Notes: generated from the letters alone by a model not told the origin. 64,000 nucleotides of DNA from Flavobacteriaceae bacterium (GCA_009827225.1 WUAI01000003.1:1-64000); one strand, 5' to 3'; shown: positions 53,857 through 63,287, numbered from the stretch's first letter. Translations and numbers: made by a program.

Positions 53857-54573
53857 ATGATACGAACAACCGACCTTACCAAAAAGTACGATCAATTGGT
53901 GGCCCTGAATAATCTAAATTTATCAGTGGACCCGGGAGAGATCTATTGTTTACTGGGTGCCAACGGTGCCGGTAAAACCACAACTATCAACCTACTGTTG
54001 GGATTCATTTCTCCCTCCTCCGGTAGTGCTTCTATAGGGGGGATGGACGTATTTGAAAACCAAAAAGCCACCAAAAGTTTATTAGCGTATATCCCGGAAA
54101 ATTTAATGCTCTATCCAAGTTTAACAGCCTTGGAAAACCTTGATTATTTTTCGGGAATCGCAGGAAGAAAGTTGCCAAAATCGCGGTTGGAGCTTTATTT
54201 GAACGAAGCCGGTTTACAGGGGGAGGCCTTCGATCAGCGAATCTCCACATTCTCCAAAGGAATGCGTCAAAAAGTGGGGATTGCAATAGCCCTGGCCAAA
54301 GAGGCCAAGGCATTGCTGCTCGACGAGCCCACTTCCGGATTGGATCCTAAGGCGAGCAATGAATTTGGTCAATTACTTCAAAAGCTACGCGAAAAGGGTG
54401 TGGCTACTCTTATGGCGACCCATGATTTGTTTCGTGCCAAAGAAGTTGCTACACACATAGGGATCATGAACGGCGGCCAGTTGAAACAAGAATTTGCCGC
54501 CAATGACATCTCCTTATCCAAGTTGGAGCAGGCCTACTTGGAAACCATGGACTATAAAGAAGAGCTGTCATGA
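53857..54573 (+). CDS. ABC transporter ATP-binding protein (NosF-like)
   Basis: A 238-residue ATPase with Walker A GANGAGKTT (34-42), signature FSKGMRQKVGIA, Walker B LLLDEPTSGLDP and switch His in MATHD. All catalytic elements are intact. It resembles the NosF/CcmA exporter ATPases. Its last 4 bp overlap the start of the first permease (ATGA). Confidence 0.95.
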   Translation: MIRTTDLTKKYDQLVALNNLNLSVDPGEIYCLLGANGAGKTTTINLLLGFISPSSGSASIGGMDVFENQKATKSLLAYIPENLMLYPSLTALENLDYFSGIAGRKLPKSRLELYLNEAGLQGEAFDQRISTFSKGMRQKVGIAIALAKEAKALLLDEPTSGLDPKASNEFGQLLQKLREKGVATLMATHDLFRAKEVATHIGIMNGGQLKQEFAANDISLSKLEQAYLETMDYKEELS

Positions 54574-55976
54574 TCCTAAAAACATTCCATAAAGAAACCA
54601 AAGAACTTTTGCGGGACGGACGCGTACGATTATCCTTCATCATCGTAATTCTTCTATTGGGAATCGCTGTTTGGATTAGCGCCAAACAATATCAAAGTAT
54701 CAATGAGCAGCATGCATTTGCAACCCAAACAGATCGCACACTGTGGGACAACCAAGGGGAGAAGAATCCGCACTCAGCTGCTCACTTCGGAACCTATGCC
54801 TTCAAGCCAAAATACCCTTTGTCTTTGGTAGATCAGGGGGTTGACAAATATGCCGGAACTTCGATCTTTCTAGAGGCCCACAATAGGAATGAGGCGCAGT
54901 TTAGCGCCGCAGCAGACCAGACTGGATTATCGCGATTCGGGGATCTTACGCCCGATTTCATCCTTTTGTTTATCATTCCGTTACTCATCATTCTCTTAGG
55001 ATACAATAGTTTCACCAAGGAAAAAGAAATGGGGACCTTAACTCTGCTCAAAAGCCAGGGGATCTCCTCCACCCGCTGGATGATCGGAAAATGGTTGGCC
55101 CTGTTTCTTCCCATATTTCTAATTACAGCGATATTACTTTTGATCGCTGGGATATTACTCTCTAGCCTGGATGACTTTGGAGTATTCAATTGGAGTTCGC
55201 TATTGGGAATGTTCCTGGTTTACATCGTTTACTATATGGTGTTTATCAACCTCGTACTATTCATTTCCTCCCGGGTCAAAAAATCAGGTATATCACTGGT
55301 ATTATCTCTTTCCCTATGGATCGTGGCTTGTCTTGCTGCACCCAAAGCGGCGAGCAATGTAGCAGAAAGTAAATATCCTTATCCAACGCGGCAGGAGTTT
55401 GCGGCGATGGTTTCCGAAGACAAAAAGCAAGGACTCGATGGTCACAATCCGTGGAGCGAAGAATCCAAACTTTTGGAGGAACAAGTGCTAAAAGAATATA
55501 ACGTAGACAGTCTGCACAAACTGCCTTTTAATTTTGATGGCTATCGAATGCAGAAGGGCGAAGAGCATGAGGCCCGGGTATATTTCAAGCATTACAATTA
55601 TCTTAAAGATCAGTTCGAACAGCAATCGGGGATTTATCGAGTTTTGGCTGTTATTTCGCCCTATTTGCCAACCCGCTTTATGAGTATGTCTATTGCTCAT
55701 ACGGACTATGCTTCCCATTGGGATTTTTCGGATGCTGCAGAAAATTACAGAATTGCAACTCAGAAGTTCCTGAACGACAACTTTGCGGAGAATTCAGAGT
55801 ACGGCAATTGGGGATACAAAGCAGATTCAGAATTCTGGCAGGAGCTCCCCGAGTTTGAATATGCACCACCGGAATTGAGTACGATAATCGATAAGAATAA
55901 ATCAAACCTGCTCATTTTAGGAGGTTGGCTCTTTGGAACATTTGGTTTGTTATTATTCAACACTAAAAAGCTTTAA
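54570..55976 (+). CDS. ABC-2/DUF3526-type permease 1
   Basis: A 468-residue membrane protein: one N-terminal helix, a roughly 110-residue extracytoplasmic loop, five helices between about 130 and 265 (FILLFIIPLLIILLGYNSF; KEKEMGTLTLLKSQGISSTRWMIGKW is the typical ABC-2 cytoplasmic segment), a second large loop and a final helix. This is the NosY/GldG-like DUF3526 layout. With the second permease it would form a heterodimer driven by the upstream ATPase; substrate unknown. Confidence 0.9.
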   Translation: MILKTFHKETKELLRDGRVRLSFIIVILLLGIAVWISAKQYQSINEQHAFATQTDRTLWDNQGEKNPHSAAHFGTYAFKPKYPLSLVDQGVDKYAGTSIFLEAHNRNEAQFSAAADQTGLSRFGDLTPDFILLFIIPLLIILLGYNSFTKEKEMGTLTLLKSQGISSTRWMIGKWLALFLPIFLITAILLLIAGILLSSLDDFGVFNWSSLLGMFLVYIVYYMVFINLVLFISSRVKKSGISLVLSLSLWIVACLAAPKAASNVAESKYPYPTRQEFAAMVSEDKKQGLDGHNPWSEESKLLEEQVLKEYNVDSLHKLPFNFDGYRMQKGEEHEARVYFKHYNYLKDQFEQQSGIYRVLAVISPYLPTRFMSMSIAHTDYASHWDFSDAAENYRIATQKFLNDNFAENSEYGNWGYKADSEFWQELPEFEYAPPELSTIIDKNKSNLLILGGWLFGTFGLLLFNTKKL

Positions 55977-55978
55977 TC

Positions 55979-57409
55979 ATGCTGAAATATAACTTCAAAT
56001 ACGAATTAAAGCTGTTGTTACGAAGCAGGTGGATACAGTTGCTGAGCCTAACATTATTATTGCTTTTTGCATTTTCGGCATACAACGGGAAACAAAAAGT
56101 TGAGAAAAGAATAAGCGTAATCAACGATGCGCTACTTGAAGAAGAAGAAAGCGACGTTATGATGCTGGCCCTGATCGATTCTGTGAATCAGGGTCTGGAC
56201 GTCAGCGTTCCTCGATGGACTGTCCCAACCAGCCCCACAGCCATTGGGAATTACTATCCGCGTGTGGCTTCTATGGAGGTACAACCCTTGGCATTAATTG
56301 CCACGGGGCAATCCGATCTATTTACGCCTTACGTAAAACCGAGGATTTCAGGGGATGACTTCGCATTAAATTTTACCGAAATGACCAGCCCGGTTCAGCT
56401 GCTTTTCGGGAGTTTTGATCTCGCATTTGTGATCGTATTTCTTTTGCCTCTGTTGATAATTGCTTTCTCATATAATGTGCTTTCTGCAGAAAAAGAAAGT
56501 GGATCATTGCGATTGCTTGCGTCACAACCCATTGGAATACAGCGTTGGTTGCTGCAAAAACTTGCGCTACGATTTATGTGGCTGTCCTTGTTGGTCGTGG
56601 CTTCTTTAACTATAGTCTTTCTTCTATTAGGAATCGAATTTTTGTCTGAAGCGGGTGCGTTTTTTTCACTTTTAGGACTAACCCTGGCGTATATGCTATT
56701 TTGGTTTGCACTCGCCTTTTTAATCAATCTTTGGGTAGGAACTTCAGCCAAGAATGCGGTCTCACTTTTGGGCCTATGGGTGATTTTTGTGTTACTGGTC
56801 CCTTCGGTTTTAAACCAGTTGGGGAACTCTTTGTATCCCATCCCATCACGCACTCTAATGATCAATGAGATGCGTACCAAAAAAACGGAGGTCTCTAAAA
56901 AACAAGATGAGATATTGGACAATTATCTCCGGGATCATCCTGAATATGCGATCAATGATACCACAGAAACCCGAAGTTTTTGGCACCGATATATGGCTTC
57001 GCAAAAACTGGTAAGAGAAGAACTGGCTCCTGTGGTGAATACATACGAAAGTCAGTTGCAAAGGCAACAGGACTTAACAAAGAATATGCAATGGCTATCC
57101 CCTGCTTTGACCATACAGGAATCATTGAATTCTTTGGCCGGTACTTCCTCTGCAGATTATGACCACTATCGCAAGCAGGTAGTGGCTTTTGCCGAAAACT
57201 GGCGGGACCACTTGCTTCCGTATTTATACAACAACCAGGAAATCACCATGGATGATATTGTGGAGTTACCGGCATTCCAGTTTCAGAAACGACCCGTTTC
57301 AATGACTGCCACTATCTTACCCATAATTCTGCTTTCAGCAGGGGTGTTCATACTGGGATTAATTGTGGCACGAAATCTTTATAAAGGTCAAAAATTGATT
57401 CACTCATAG
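55979..57409 (+). CDS. ABC-2/DUF3526-type permease 2
   Basis: A 476-residue paralogue of permease 1 with the same order of helices and loops, including LLFAFSAYNGKQKV at the first helix and AEKESGSLRLLASQPIGIQRWLLQK in the cytoplasmic coupling segment. It starts 2 bp after permease 1 and is followed after 1 bp by the DUF5916 gene, so all are in one operon. Confidence 0.9.
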   Translation: MLKYNFKYELKLLLRSRWIQLLSLTLLLLFAFSAYNGKQKVEKRISVINDALLEEEESDVMMLALIDSVNQGLDVSVPRWTVPTSPTAIGNYYPRVASMEVQPLALIATGQSDLFTPYVKPRISGDDFALNFTEMTSPVQLLFGSFDLAFVIVFLLPLLIIAFSYNVLSAEKESGSLRLLASQPIGIQRWLLQKLALRFMWLSLLVVASLTIVFLLLGIEFLSEAGAFFSLLGLTLAYMLFWFALAFLINLWVGTSAKNAVSLLGLWVIFVLLVPSVLNQLGNSLYPIPSRTLMINEMRTKKTEVSKKQDEILDNYLRDHPEYAINDTTETRSFWHRYMASQKLVREELAPVVNTYESQLQRQQDLTKNMQWLSPALTIQESLNSLAGTSSADYDHYRKQVVAFAENWRDHLLPYLYNNQEITMDDIVELPAFQFQKRPVSMTATILPIILLSAGVFILGLIVARNLYKGQKLIHS

Positions 57410-57410
57410 A

Positions 57411-59621
57411 ATGAAACAAGTGCTCCTTTGGATAATGATGTTGGTCGCCGCCCTGATAAGGGGCCAGGAAGGAGACGTCAGTAATTTTCAACCGCCTGAG
57501 AATCCCATCGAGGTTGCTGTTATGAAAGCGGGTAGTGAGATATCCGTAGATGGATTCCTGGATGAACCCGACTGGCAGCAGGTGGAGATCATTGATGACT
57601 TTTTCAGAAGAGAGCCAAGGCAAGGAGGGAAGATCAATTATAAGACCCAGGTCCGATTTCTGTACGACGATAAGAATCTCTATGTGTCGGCCGTATGTTT
57701 GGACTCATTAGGTTTAAAAGGAATAAGAATTCAGGATTTGAGACGGGATTTCAGTTGGGGCGAGAATGATATCTTCGGAATTGCGCTGGACCCACAAAAC
57801 CTAAAGCAATATGCACAGGGCTTTCAGACTACTCCCTATGGAAATCAACGCGATTTTCAGAATTTCAATGGAAACAGTTTCGATACCGGTTGGAATACGC
57901 TCTGGAGAGTAAGGACACAAAGAACCGAAAACGGTTATGTGGTCGAAATGGCAATCCCATTCAAATCGTTACGATACAATCTTCCGGAAACAGGAAATAC
58001 GATAGAATGGGGGATGACCCTGATACGATATGCCCGACGGGATATAGAAGTTTCGTCATTCCCGGCAATCCCGCAATCGTTTACCCCCTATCGAATGACC
58101 TACGCTGCAAAACTAACTGGGATAGAAGTACCTCCGCCTTCCGCAAATATCAGAATAGAACCCTACGCATTGTACCAATATGATGAAAGCAAAGAAGGAA
58201 GTTCGATCACGGCCAAGAATAGCGATCCGAAGATTGGAATTGATGCCAAATGGGCGATCAATCCAAAAACCGTGTTGGACCTAACGGTAAATACAGACTT
58301 CGCCCAGGCAGATGTAGACCGGGCTGTCAACAACCTGGAGCGTTTCAACATTTTCTTCCCGGAACGCCGGCAATTTTTCCTGGAGAATTCCGGGATTTGG
58401 GCCGGGGGTCTTCAGCAATCCATTAGACCCTTTTTTAGTCGAAGGATTGGTTTACAGGGTGAATTTAACGCAACACCTGCACCCATAGATGCCGGTGCGC
58501 GCTTTACACAACGCTCCGAAAAGAATGCCTTAGCCGGATTGTTCGTGAGACAGCGAGAAACCGATAATTCGGCAGCGGCAAACTTTGGAGTGGTTCGATA
58601 TTTAAAAAATTATGGAAGAGAGAATAATGTAGGTGTGATGGTTACCCATCGTCTGGATGAAGATCTTGATGACCTGGAATTGGAAAGCAATAACAATACT
58701 ACCATTACTATCGACGGACAAATTCGCCCTACGAGTCAGTGGGATATTCAGTACATAATGTCAACATCTATTGATGAGCAGACAGGTGATACGGGATTCG
58801 CGGGGCGAATATTTGTTGGGAATGATACGAACGACTATTACTATGGCTGGGTGACCGAGTATACCGATGCCAAATACAATCCGAAGATGGGATTCGTTCG
58901 GCAAAACGATGTAATTAGTCATAATCCGGGAGGATATTACATTTGGCGACCCAAGAAGCTGGATTGGATACGAAGATGGGATCCTGGAGTATTTGCTACC
59001 TACAATCATGATGCTTCCAATCCTGAAAGTTTTCAGCAGGCAAACCTATATATTTTTCCAGTCTATACCTGGTTTAAGGACAACAGTTTCGTCGAGGTTT
59101 CGTTTTTTCCGACCTGGCAAAACATCAACTTCGAATTTTCTCCTCTAGGTATTGAGATAGAAGAAGGAAGCTATCAATATACTAGAATCTTTATGAGGTA
59201 CAATACGGATCAATCTAAGAAACTCTCGGCCGGAGTTCGATTTGATTTCGGAGACTTTTATAATGGAAATCGAAATACGATTGCCGGTAGTTTGAGGTAC
59301 GCTCCATTACCAAACATTGCGTTTACTGCAATTTATGAACATAACAATATCAATGGTCTGGGATTAATGAGCGAAGATCTCGACACAGACCTTTATTCGG
59401 CTGAATTGCGACTGGCCTTGAACCCAAGGCTTCAATTCAACAGCTTTTATCAATTCAATAGTTTCGATGAGCAAGGACGATGGAATTTGAGATTGAGTTG
59501 GGAGTATATGCCCCTTTCTTTTGAGTATTTGGTATTTAATGACACACAGGTCAATGCATTGGATCCGCAGGAAAGTCAGACGCAATTCATTAGTAAGATA
59601 ACCCTGTTAAAACAATTTTAG
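57411..59621 (+). CDS. DUF5916 outer-membrane protein with CBM9-like domain (second copy)
   Basis: A 736-residue exported protein (VLLWIMMLVAALIRGQ). The CBM9-like domain (SVDGFLDEPDWQQVEI, YDDKNLYVSAVCLDSLG, DTGWNTLWRVRTQRTENGYVVEMAIPFKSLRY) is followed by the DUF5916 barrel (NIFFPERRQFFLENSGIWAGG, FFSRRIG). It is shorter than the copy at 12.5 kb but has the same plan. Being inside an ABC-exporter operon (1 bp after permease 2) suggests that it is the outer-membrane exit, receptor or binding partner for that exporter; this is inference. Confidence 0.88.
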   Translation: MKQVLLWIMMLVAALIRGQEGDVSNFQPPENPIEVAVMKAGSEISVDGFLDEPDWQQVEIIDDFFRREPRQGGKINYKTQVRFLYDDKNLYVSAVCLDSLGLKGIRIQDLRRDFSWGENDIFGIALDPQNLKQYAQGFQTTPYGNQRDFQNFNGNSFDTGWNTLWRVRTQRTENGYVVEMAIPFKSLRYNLPETGNTIEWGMTLIRYARRDIEVSSFPAIPQSFTPYRMTYAAKLTGIEVPPPSANIRIEPYALYQYDESKEGSSITAKNSDPKIGIDAKWAINPKTVLDLTVNTDFAQADVDRAVNNLERFNIFFPERRQFFLENSGIWAGGLQQSIRPFFSRRIGLQGEFNATPAPIDAGARFTQRSEKNALAGLFVRQRETDNSAAANFGVVRYLKNYGRENNVGVMVTHRLDEDLDDLELESNNNTTITIDGQIRPTSQWDIQYIMSTSIDEQTGDTGFAGRIFVGNDTNDYYYGWVTEYTDAKYNPKMGFVRQNDVISHNPGGYYIWRPKKLDWIRRWDPGVFATYNHDASNPESFQQANLYIFPVYTWFKDNSFVEVSFFPTWQNINFEFSPLGIEIEEGSYQYTRIFMRYNTDQSKKLSAGVRFDFGDFYNGNRNTIAGSLRYAPLPNIAFTAIYEHNNINGLGLMSEDLDTDLYSAELRLALNPRLQFNSFYQFNSFDEQGRWNLRLSWEYMPLSFEYLVFNDTQVNALDPQESQTQFISKITLLKQF

Positions 59622-59632
59622 AATAACAGAAT

Positions 59633-60043
59633 ATGAATAAAATAATTAGCCTGAAATACAGATCCGATATACTTGGCTCAGCAGCCAGTGCCTTGTGCCT
59701 GGCGCACTGTGTAGCAACTCCGTTTTTATTTGTGGCTCATTCCGGACACGTACACGGCCATCATACCCATCCTTTTTGGTGGGGTATATTGGATCTTTTT
59801 TTTATCGCTATATCGTTCATTGCCGTGTATTGGTCGGTGATGAATACCTCGAAGAACTGGATGCGTTACGCCATGTGGGTTAGTTGGGGGGCGTTGGCTT
59901 TTGTGATACTGAATGAAAAAATTGGTGCGATTCACCTGGTTGAGGAGATGATCTATATCCCTTCTTTGGCTTTAGTTGGTTTGCATTTATATAACCGGAA
60001 ATATTGTAGATGTGATGATGAAAATTGTTGTGTTCCGGAATAA
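59633..60043 (+). CDS. MerC-domain membrane protein
   Basis: A 136-residue protein with four hydrophobic helices and the MerC signature in helix 1 (SAASALCLAHCVATPFLF, with Cys and His). A His-rich loop (HSGHVHGHHTHPF) and a Cys/acidic tail (YCRCDDENCCVPE) could bind metal. MerC proteins take up mercuric ion, but many Bacteroidota homologues are not tied to mercury resistance. Last gene of the ABC operon, 11 bp after DUF5916. Confidence 0.9.
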   Translation: MNKIISLKYRSDILGSAASALCLAHCVATPFLFVAHSGHVHGHHTHPFWWGILDLFFIAISFIAVYWSVMNTSKNWMRYAMWVSWGALAFVILNEKIGAIHLVEEMIYIPSLALVGLHLYNRKYCRCDDENCCVPE

Positions 60044-60237
60044 TATTTTACGATGGACTATTGATTTTTTAAAAGTACAATAATAGATATATAGAGGTTT
60101 TTTATTAATAGTCTTTAGTTGTGATGCGTGCCCTCACGGTTAGTAACGGAAATTTTTATAGGGAGGGCCAACAAGAGGCGACCCCGTAATGGGGTCGCTT
60201 TTTTGTATTTCAGTTTAAACCGAATGTATAAAAATCA
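60044..60237. other. 194-bp gap after MerC with possible small RNA
   Basis: No coding region is seen. GCCCTC (60130-60135) can pair with GAGGGC (60163-60168), and GGGCCAACAA (60165-60174) repeats the last 10 nt of the tRNA-Gln 3' region, followed at once by a strong terminator. This resembles a short structured RNA or a tRNA-end remnant, but no full tRNA can be folded. Confidence 0.4.
60178..60204 (+). terminator. terminator after MerC
   Basis: GCGACCCC/GGGGTCGC stem, GTAAT loop, followed by six or more T. It lies 135 bp past the MerC stop, which leaves space for a small RNA between them. Confidence 0.9.
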
Positions 60238-60738
60238 CTATCGCTCATGCTCCTGTATAAAGGACTCTATATCACGGTCGAAGAGATAATATCCGGATTT
60301 GTCATCACCAATGATGTTCAACTTATCCAATAAGGTACGTGCCGTAGCTTCTTCCTCCAACTGCTCAGTTACATACCATTGCATGAAATTATTGGTATTG
60401 TAATCCTTCTGCTTCAAACATTCATCGATGATGGTATTGATCTTTCCTGTGACAAACTCTTCACTGGAAAGAAATTTCTGGAACAAGCTATTTAAAGAAT
60501 CAAAATCATCCTTGGGTTCTTCCAGGGACGGGATATTCACTTTTCCTCCTCTTTCATTCATGAATTTAACAAGCTTCAGCATGTGCTCGCGCTCCTCTTC
60601 AGATTGGGAATAGAAGAAATTTGCAATTCCTCCATACCCTTCCGCATCGGCCCAGGAGGCCATAGCCAGGTATTGCATGGACGCCATAGCTTCGTACTTG
60701 ATCTGATCGTTCAGTAAATTTTCTATTGATGCATGCAT
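60238..60738 (-). CDS. ferritin
   Basis: A 166-residue bacterial ferritin of the non-haem FtnA type, which stores iron as ferric mineral in a 24-subunit cage. The ferroxidase ligands are present: Glu16 (YEAM), Glu49 and His52 (EEEREHM), and the later EQLEEEA. The ATG at 60738 starts the usual MHASIENLLNDQIKYE; the longer frame adds 13 unlike residues from 60777. Confidence 0.95.
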   Translation of the reverse strand: MHASIENLLNDQIKYEAMASMQYLAMASWADAEGYGGIANFFYSQSEEEREHMLKLVKFMNERGGKVNIPSLEEPKDDFDSLNSLFQKFLSSEEFVTGKINTIIDECLKQKDYNTNNFMQWYVTEQLEEEATARTLLDKLNIIGDDKSGYYLFDRDIESFIQEHER

Positions 60739-60764
60739 ATTTTCTTTTTTAAGATTTAGTAATA

Positions 60765-60772
60765 CAAAGGTA
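60765..60772 (-). promoter_or_regulatory. -7 element TACCTTTG of ferritin
   Basis: A perfect TAnnTTTG on the minus strand 27 bp before the ferritin ATG. A TTG lies only 4 bp upstream of it and none at 19 bp, so the -33 is unclear. Confidence 0.5.
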
Positions 60773-60846
60773 CCCACAAAAAATCCCGTTTATGAGCAGA
60801 ACCCAATCTTTTTCCTTATCCGGCAATAGCGGATGATTATGTTGTT

Positions 60847-62535
60847 CTACCAACTTCCACCACCGCCTCCTCCGAAGCCGCCTCCCGACGATCCGCCGCC
60901 GCCACCCGATCCGCTGCTGGAGGGTGAACTTACCATCACATTCCCCATGGAGGTCATACTGCTGTTAAACGAATTGGAGAAATTATGGAAATTGCTATGA
61001 TGTCCTGTATGATGATACCAGTTAGGCGGAGGAACATTAAGGTCATCAAACTTCTTCGCCCACTGTTTGAAAGATCCGAAACTCATGGCGTAGGCCATGG
61101 TGGTCTCGAAATACATCGGACTCTCACCCAACAGCATCTTCAACTTGCCTTCTTCCGCAGTTTTAATGAACTTCTTAAATCCTTTGAGTTCGGACAATAC
61201 TGCGGTACCCCGCCGGTTCTTCTTGATCATAAATGTGTTCATGATGAGTAAGACAATAATGCTTACAAATCCAGCGATCGCCGCCAGGAAACCCCAGAAA
61301 TAGAACAAAAAGGGGACCACCAGGAATATGCTTACCACCAGTACAAAAGCCACCCAGCCTAATATTCTCTTAGATTTACGGATGTAATATTGCTGCGCCG
61401 CTTTCTTCAAAAGGATTTTTGCACTACTCATTTTGGTGTAAAATTTATTCCGAAGGGAATTCACCAAAACCTCTTCTCCATCTTCGAACAACCCGTCGAA
61501 GATCTTTCGTTCATAGTGAGGTCGTCCTTTGGGAAGTTCTTTCAAACGAACCAACTTAGTATCGTCTTTCGCGAACAGCCCCTTTTTATCAATCTGCTCG
61601 ACTTTCACCAGGCCTTGCGATCCCCAGTACGGAATCAGCGAAATAAGATCCCGGGTACTGCCACGATCGTCAATGAGGAAGCCGGCCATAGCGGGATCCA
61701 TTTGTTCCGGCGGATAATAACTGGTTACCGCAGGAGCCGGATCATCCTTCCCATGTCGACGGAAGATCATATAAAAGATTCCCCATATTCCGGCTAATAT
61801 CAACGTCCAACCATGACTGTTCCAGAAAGGCCAGGCCGGTTTTATCTCGGCGATGCTATCGGTTGGAAGATTAACCAAAATCGTAACCGCCTGCCCATAG
61901 ACCGATGTATAGTCAGGACGGGAACTAGCGGTGATCACGCCTCCCTGAACAAGCGTCTCAAAATCTTCCGTAGGTTCTGTAAATCCGGTAGGACCGGCAT
62001 ACATATACACATCCGAATCGTCCATGCTCATCCCCTCAGGCAAATGCACCCGAAAAGTCATATTCTTAAAAGGCGCATACCAATCTGTGGGTTTCAGGTT
62101 CCAGTAAAAACGAGTGGTGTTCTTTTCAAACAAGAAGGCATTCTTCACCCGATATCGTATTTCATAACTCACCGGCCCTTCCACCCAGATATCGGCATCC
62201 CCAATCTTGATCTGCATGAAATTGTTGAACCGTTGTTCAAATTTTGAGGAAACTGTATAGTTGTGTCCAACGACCTCAACATCGCTTATTTCGATCTTTC
62301 GCTTTTCCTTCGTTCCGGTCTCTGTGAGTAGATCATATTTGGTCTGTATGTCGCGATATATTCCGTGTTTTTGCTGGGTGAAGAACACATCATATTTCTC
62401 CACCACATCAAAGTATCCGTCCTCGTGGATATACACATCCACTTCGTAGGCGTCCACATTAAAGCCCTGTGATAAGGCCGGAGCGCCCCATAGGCACAGC
62501 CCGAAGGTTATGACTAGTATCTTGATGAATTTCAT
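60847..62535 (-). CDS. DUF2207 membrane protein with Gly-rich tail
   Basis: A 562-residue protein with a signal peptide (FIKILVITFGLCLWGAPALSQ), a large extracytoplasmic DUF2207 region (about 25-235), a helix near 240-260, a cytoplasmic stretch, two helices at about 395-440 and a C-terminal Ser/Gly-rich tail (GSGGGGGSSGGGFGGGGGGSW). DUF2207 proteins usually pair with LemA, as here (4 bp apart). The role is unknown; envelope function is likely. Confidence 0.92.
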   Translation of the reverse strand: MKFIKILVITFGLCLWGAPALSQGFNVDAYEVDVYIHEDGYFDVVEKYDVFFTQQKHGIYRDIQTKYDLLTETGTKEKRKIEISDVEVVGHNYTVSSKFEQRFNNFMQIKIGDADIWVEGPVSYEIRYRVKNAFLFEKNTTRFYWNLKPTDWYAPFKNMTFRVHLPEGMSMDDSDVYMYAGPTGFTEPTEDFETLVQGGVITASSRPDYTSVYGQAVTILVNLPTDSIAEIKPAWPFWNSHGWTLILAGIWGIFYMIFRRHGKDDPAPAVTSYYPPEQMDPAMAGFLIDDRGSTRDLISLIPYWGSQGLVKVEQIDKKGLFAKDDTKLVRLKELPKGRPHYERKIFDGLFEDGEEVLVNSLRNKFYTKMSSAKILLKKAAQQYYIRKSKRILGWVAFVLVVSIFLVVPFLFYFWGFLAAIAGFVSIIVLLIMNTFMIKKNRRGTAVLSELKGFKKFIKTAEEGKLKMLLGESPMYFETTMAYAMSFGSFKQWAKKFDDLNVPPPNWYHHTGHHSNFHNFSNSFNSSMTSMGNVMVSSPSSSGSGGGGGSSGGGFGGGGGGSW

Positions 62536-62539
62536 AGTC

Positions 62540-63106
62540 CTAGGATGAAAAATCTACTTTGACGTTTTCTTTTTCGGCTTCGGCAGTCTCGAAGTAATCA
62601 TAATGCTTATATCCGAATATCCCGGCAAATAGCACACCTGGGAAGCTTTCGCCATAAGTATTGTTCTCCCGAACGGTTCCATTGTAGTACCGCCGACTCC
62701 GTTCCAGGTTTTCCTCAATTTCGTTAAGCTTTTCCTGAAGCTGAATAAAGTTGGTGTTGGCCTTTAAGTCGGGGTAGGCCTCGCTCAATGCAAAAATACT
62801 GCGAAGGGTCTGCTGCAAGGCGTTTTCCGCTTTTATCTGTTCGTTGATATCCCCGGTGGGTACCGCAATGGCAGAATTACGAGCCTGAATGGCCCGCTCC
62901 AAAGTTTCCTTTTCGTGGGCGGCATATCCCTTTACGGTTTCAACTAAATTGGGAATAAGATCGTAGCGCCTTTTAAGAGCCACGTCGATATTGCTCCAGC
63001 CGTCTTTTACCAAATTGCGATTCCTCACAAATTTGTTGTAGACTGTAATGGAAAGTAAGACGAGAAGGCCGAGAACAACGAGTAATCCGATGAGAGTGAG
63101 ATTCAT
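62540..63106 (-). CDS. lemA: LemA-family protein
   Basis: A 188-residue protein with one N-terminal helix (LIGLLVVLGLLVLLSITVYN) and a helical LemA domain (DLIPNLVETVKGYAAHEKETLERAIQARN; YPDLKANTNFIQLQEKLNEIEENLERSRRYYN). First gene of the lemA-DUF2207 pair. The family is of unclear biochemical role. Confidence 0.95.
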   Translation of the reverse strand: MNLTLIGLLVVLGLLVLLSITVYNKFVRNRNLVKDGWSNIDVALKRRYDLIPNLVETVKGYAAHEKETLERAIQARNSAIAVPTGDINEQIKAENALQQTLRSIFALSEAYPDLKANTNFIQLQEKLNEIEENLERSRRYYNGTVRENNTYGESFPGVLFAGIFGYKHYDYFETAEAEKENVKVDFSS

Positions 63107-63185
63107 GTTTTTATTTATTGGTTAGCTTGACAGTGAGAATGTTACAGTGATTCCTCTAAGTTACCAACTTTTTTGGTAATCAAAC

Positions 63186-63197
63186 CGAACTAGTTCG
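63186..63197. promoter_or_regulatory. palindrome CGAACTAGTTCG in the lemA/SDR divergent region
   Basis: A perfect 12-bp palindrome, with a second 7-bp hairpin (TTACCAA/TTGGTAA) just to its left. It lies 80 bp before lemA and 91 bp before the SDR gene, so either could be controlled. Protein unknown. Confidence 0.35.
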
Positions 63198-63287
63198 ATC
63201 ATAGATTCCGACAACACAATCTGAGATTCGGCAAAAAATACCTTCTCATTCCTCCGCACCTTTGTGATGTAATTAAAAACACACACG

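Noticed and set aside
56395-56922. 175-codon minus-strand frame inside permease 2
   Set aside because: The plus-strand frame has full ABC-2 features and operon spacing; the antisense frame has none.
60120-60204. A tRNA gene ending GGGCCAACAA
   Set aside because: Only an acceptor-like stem and the end are present; there are about 30 nt between the arms, with no anticodon or T arm.
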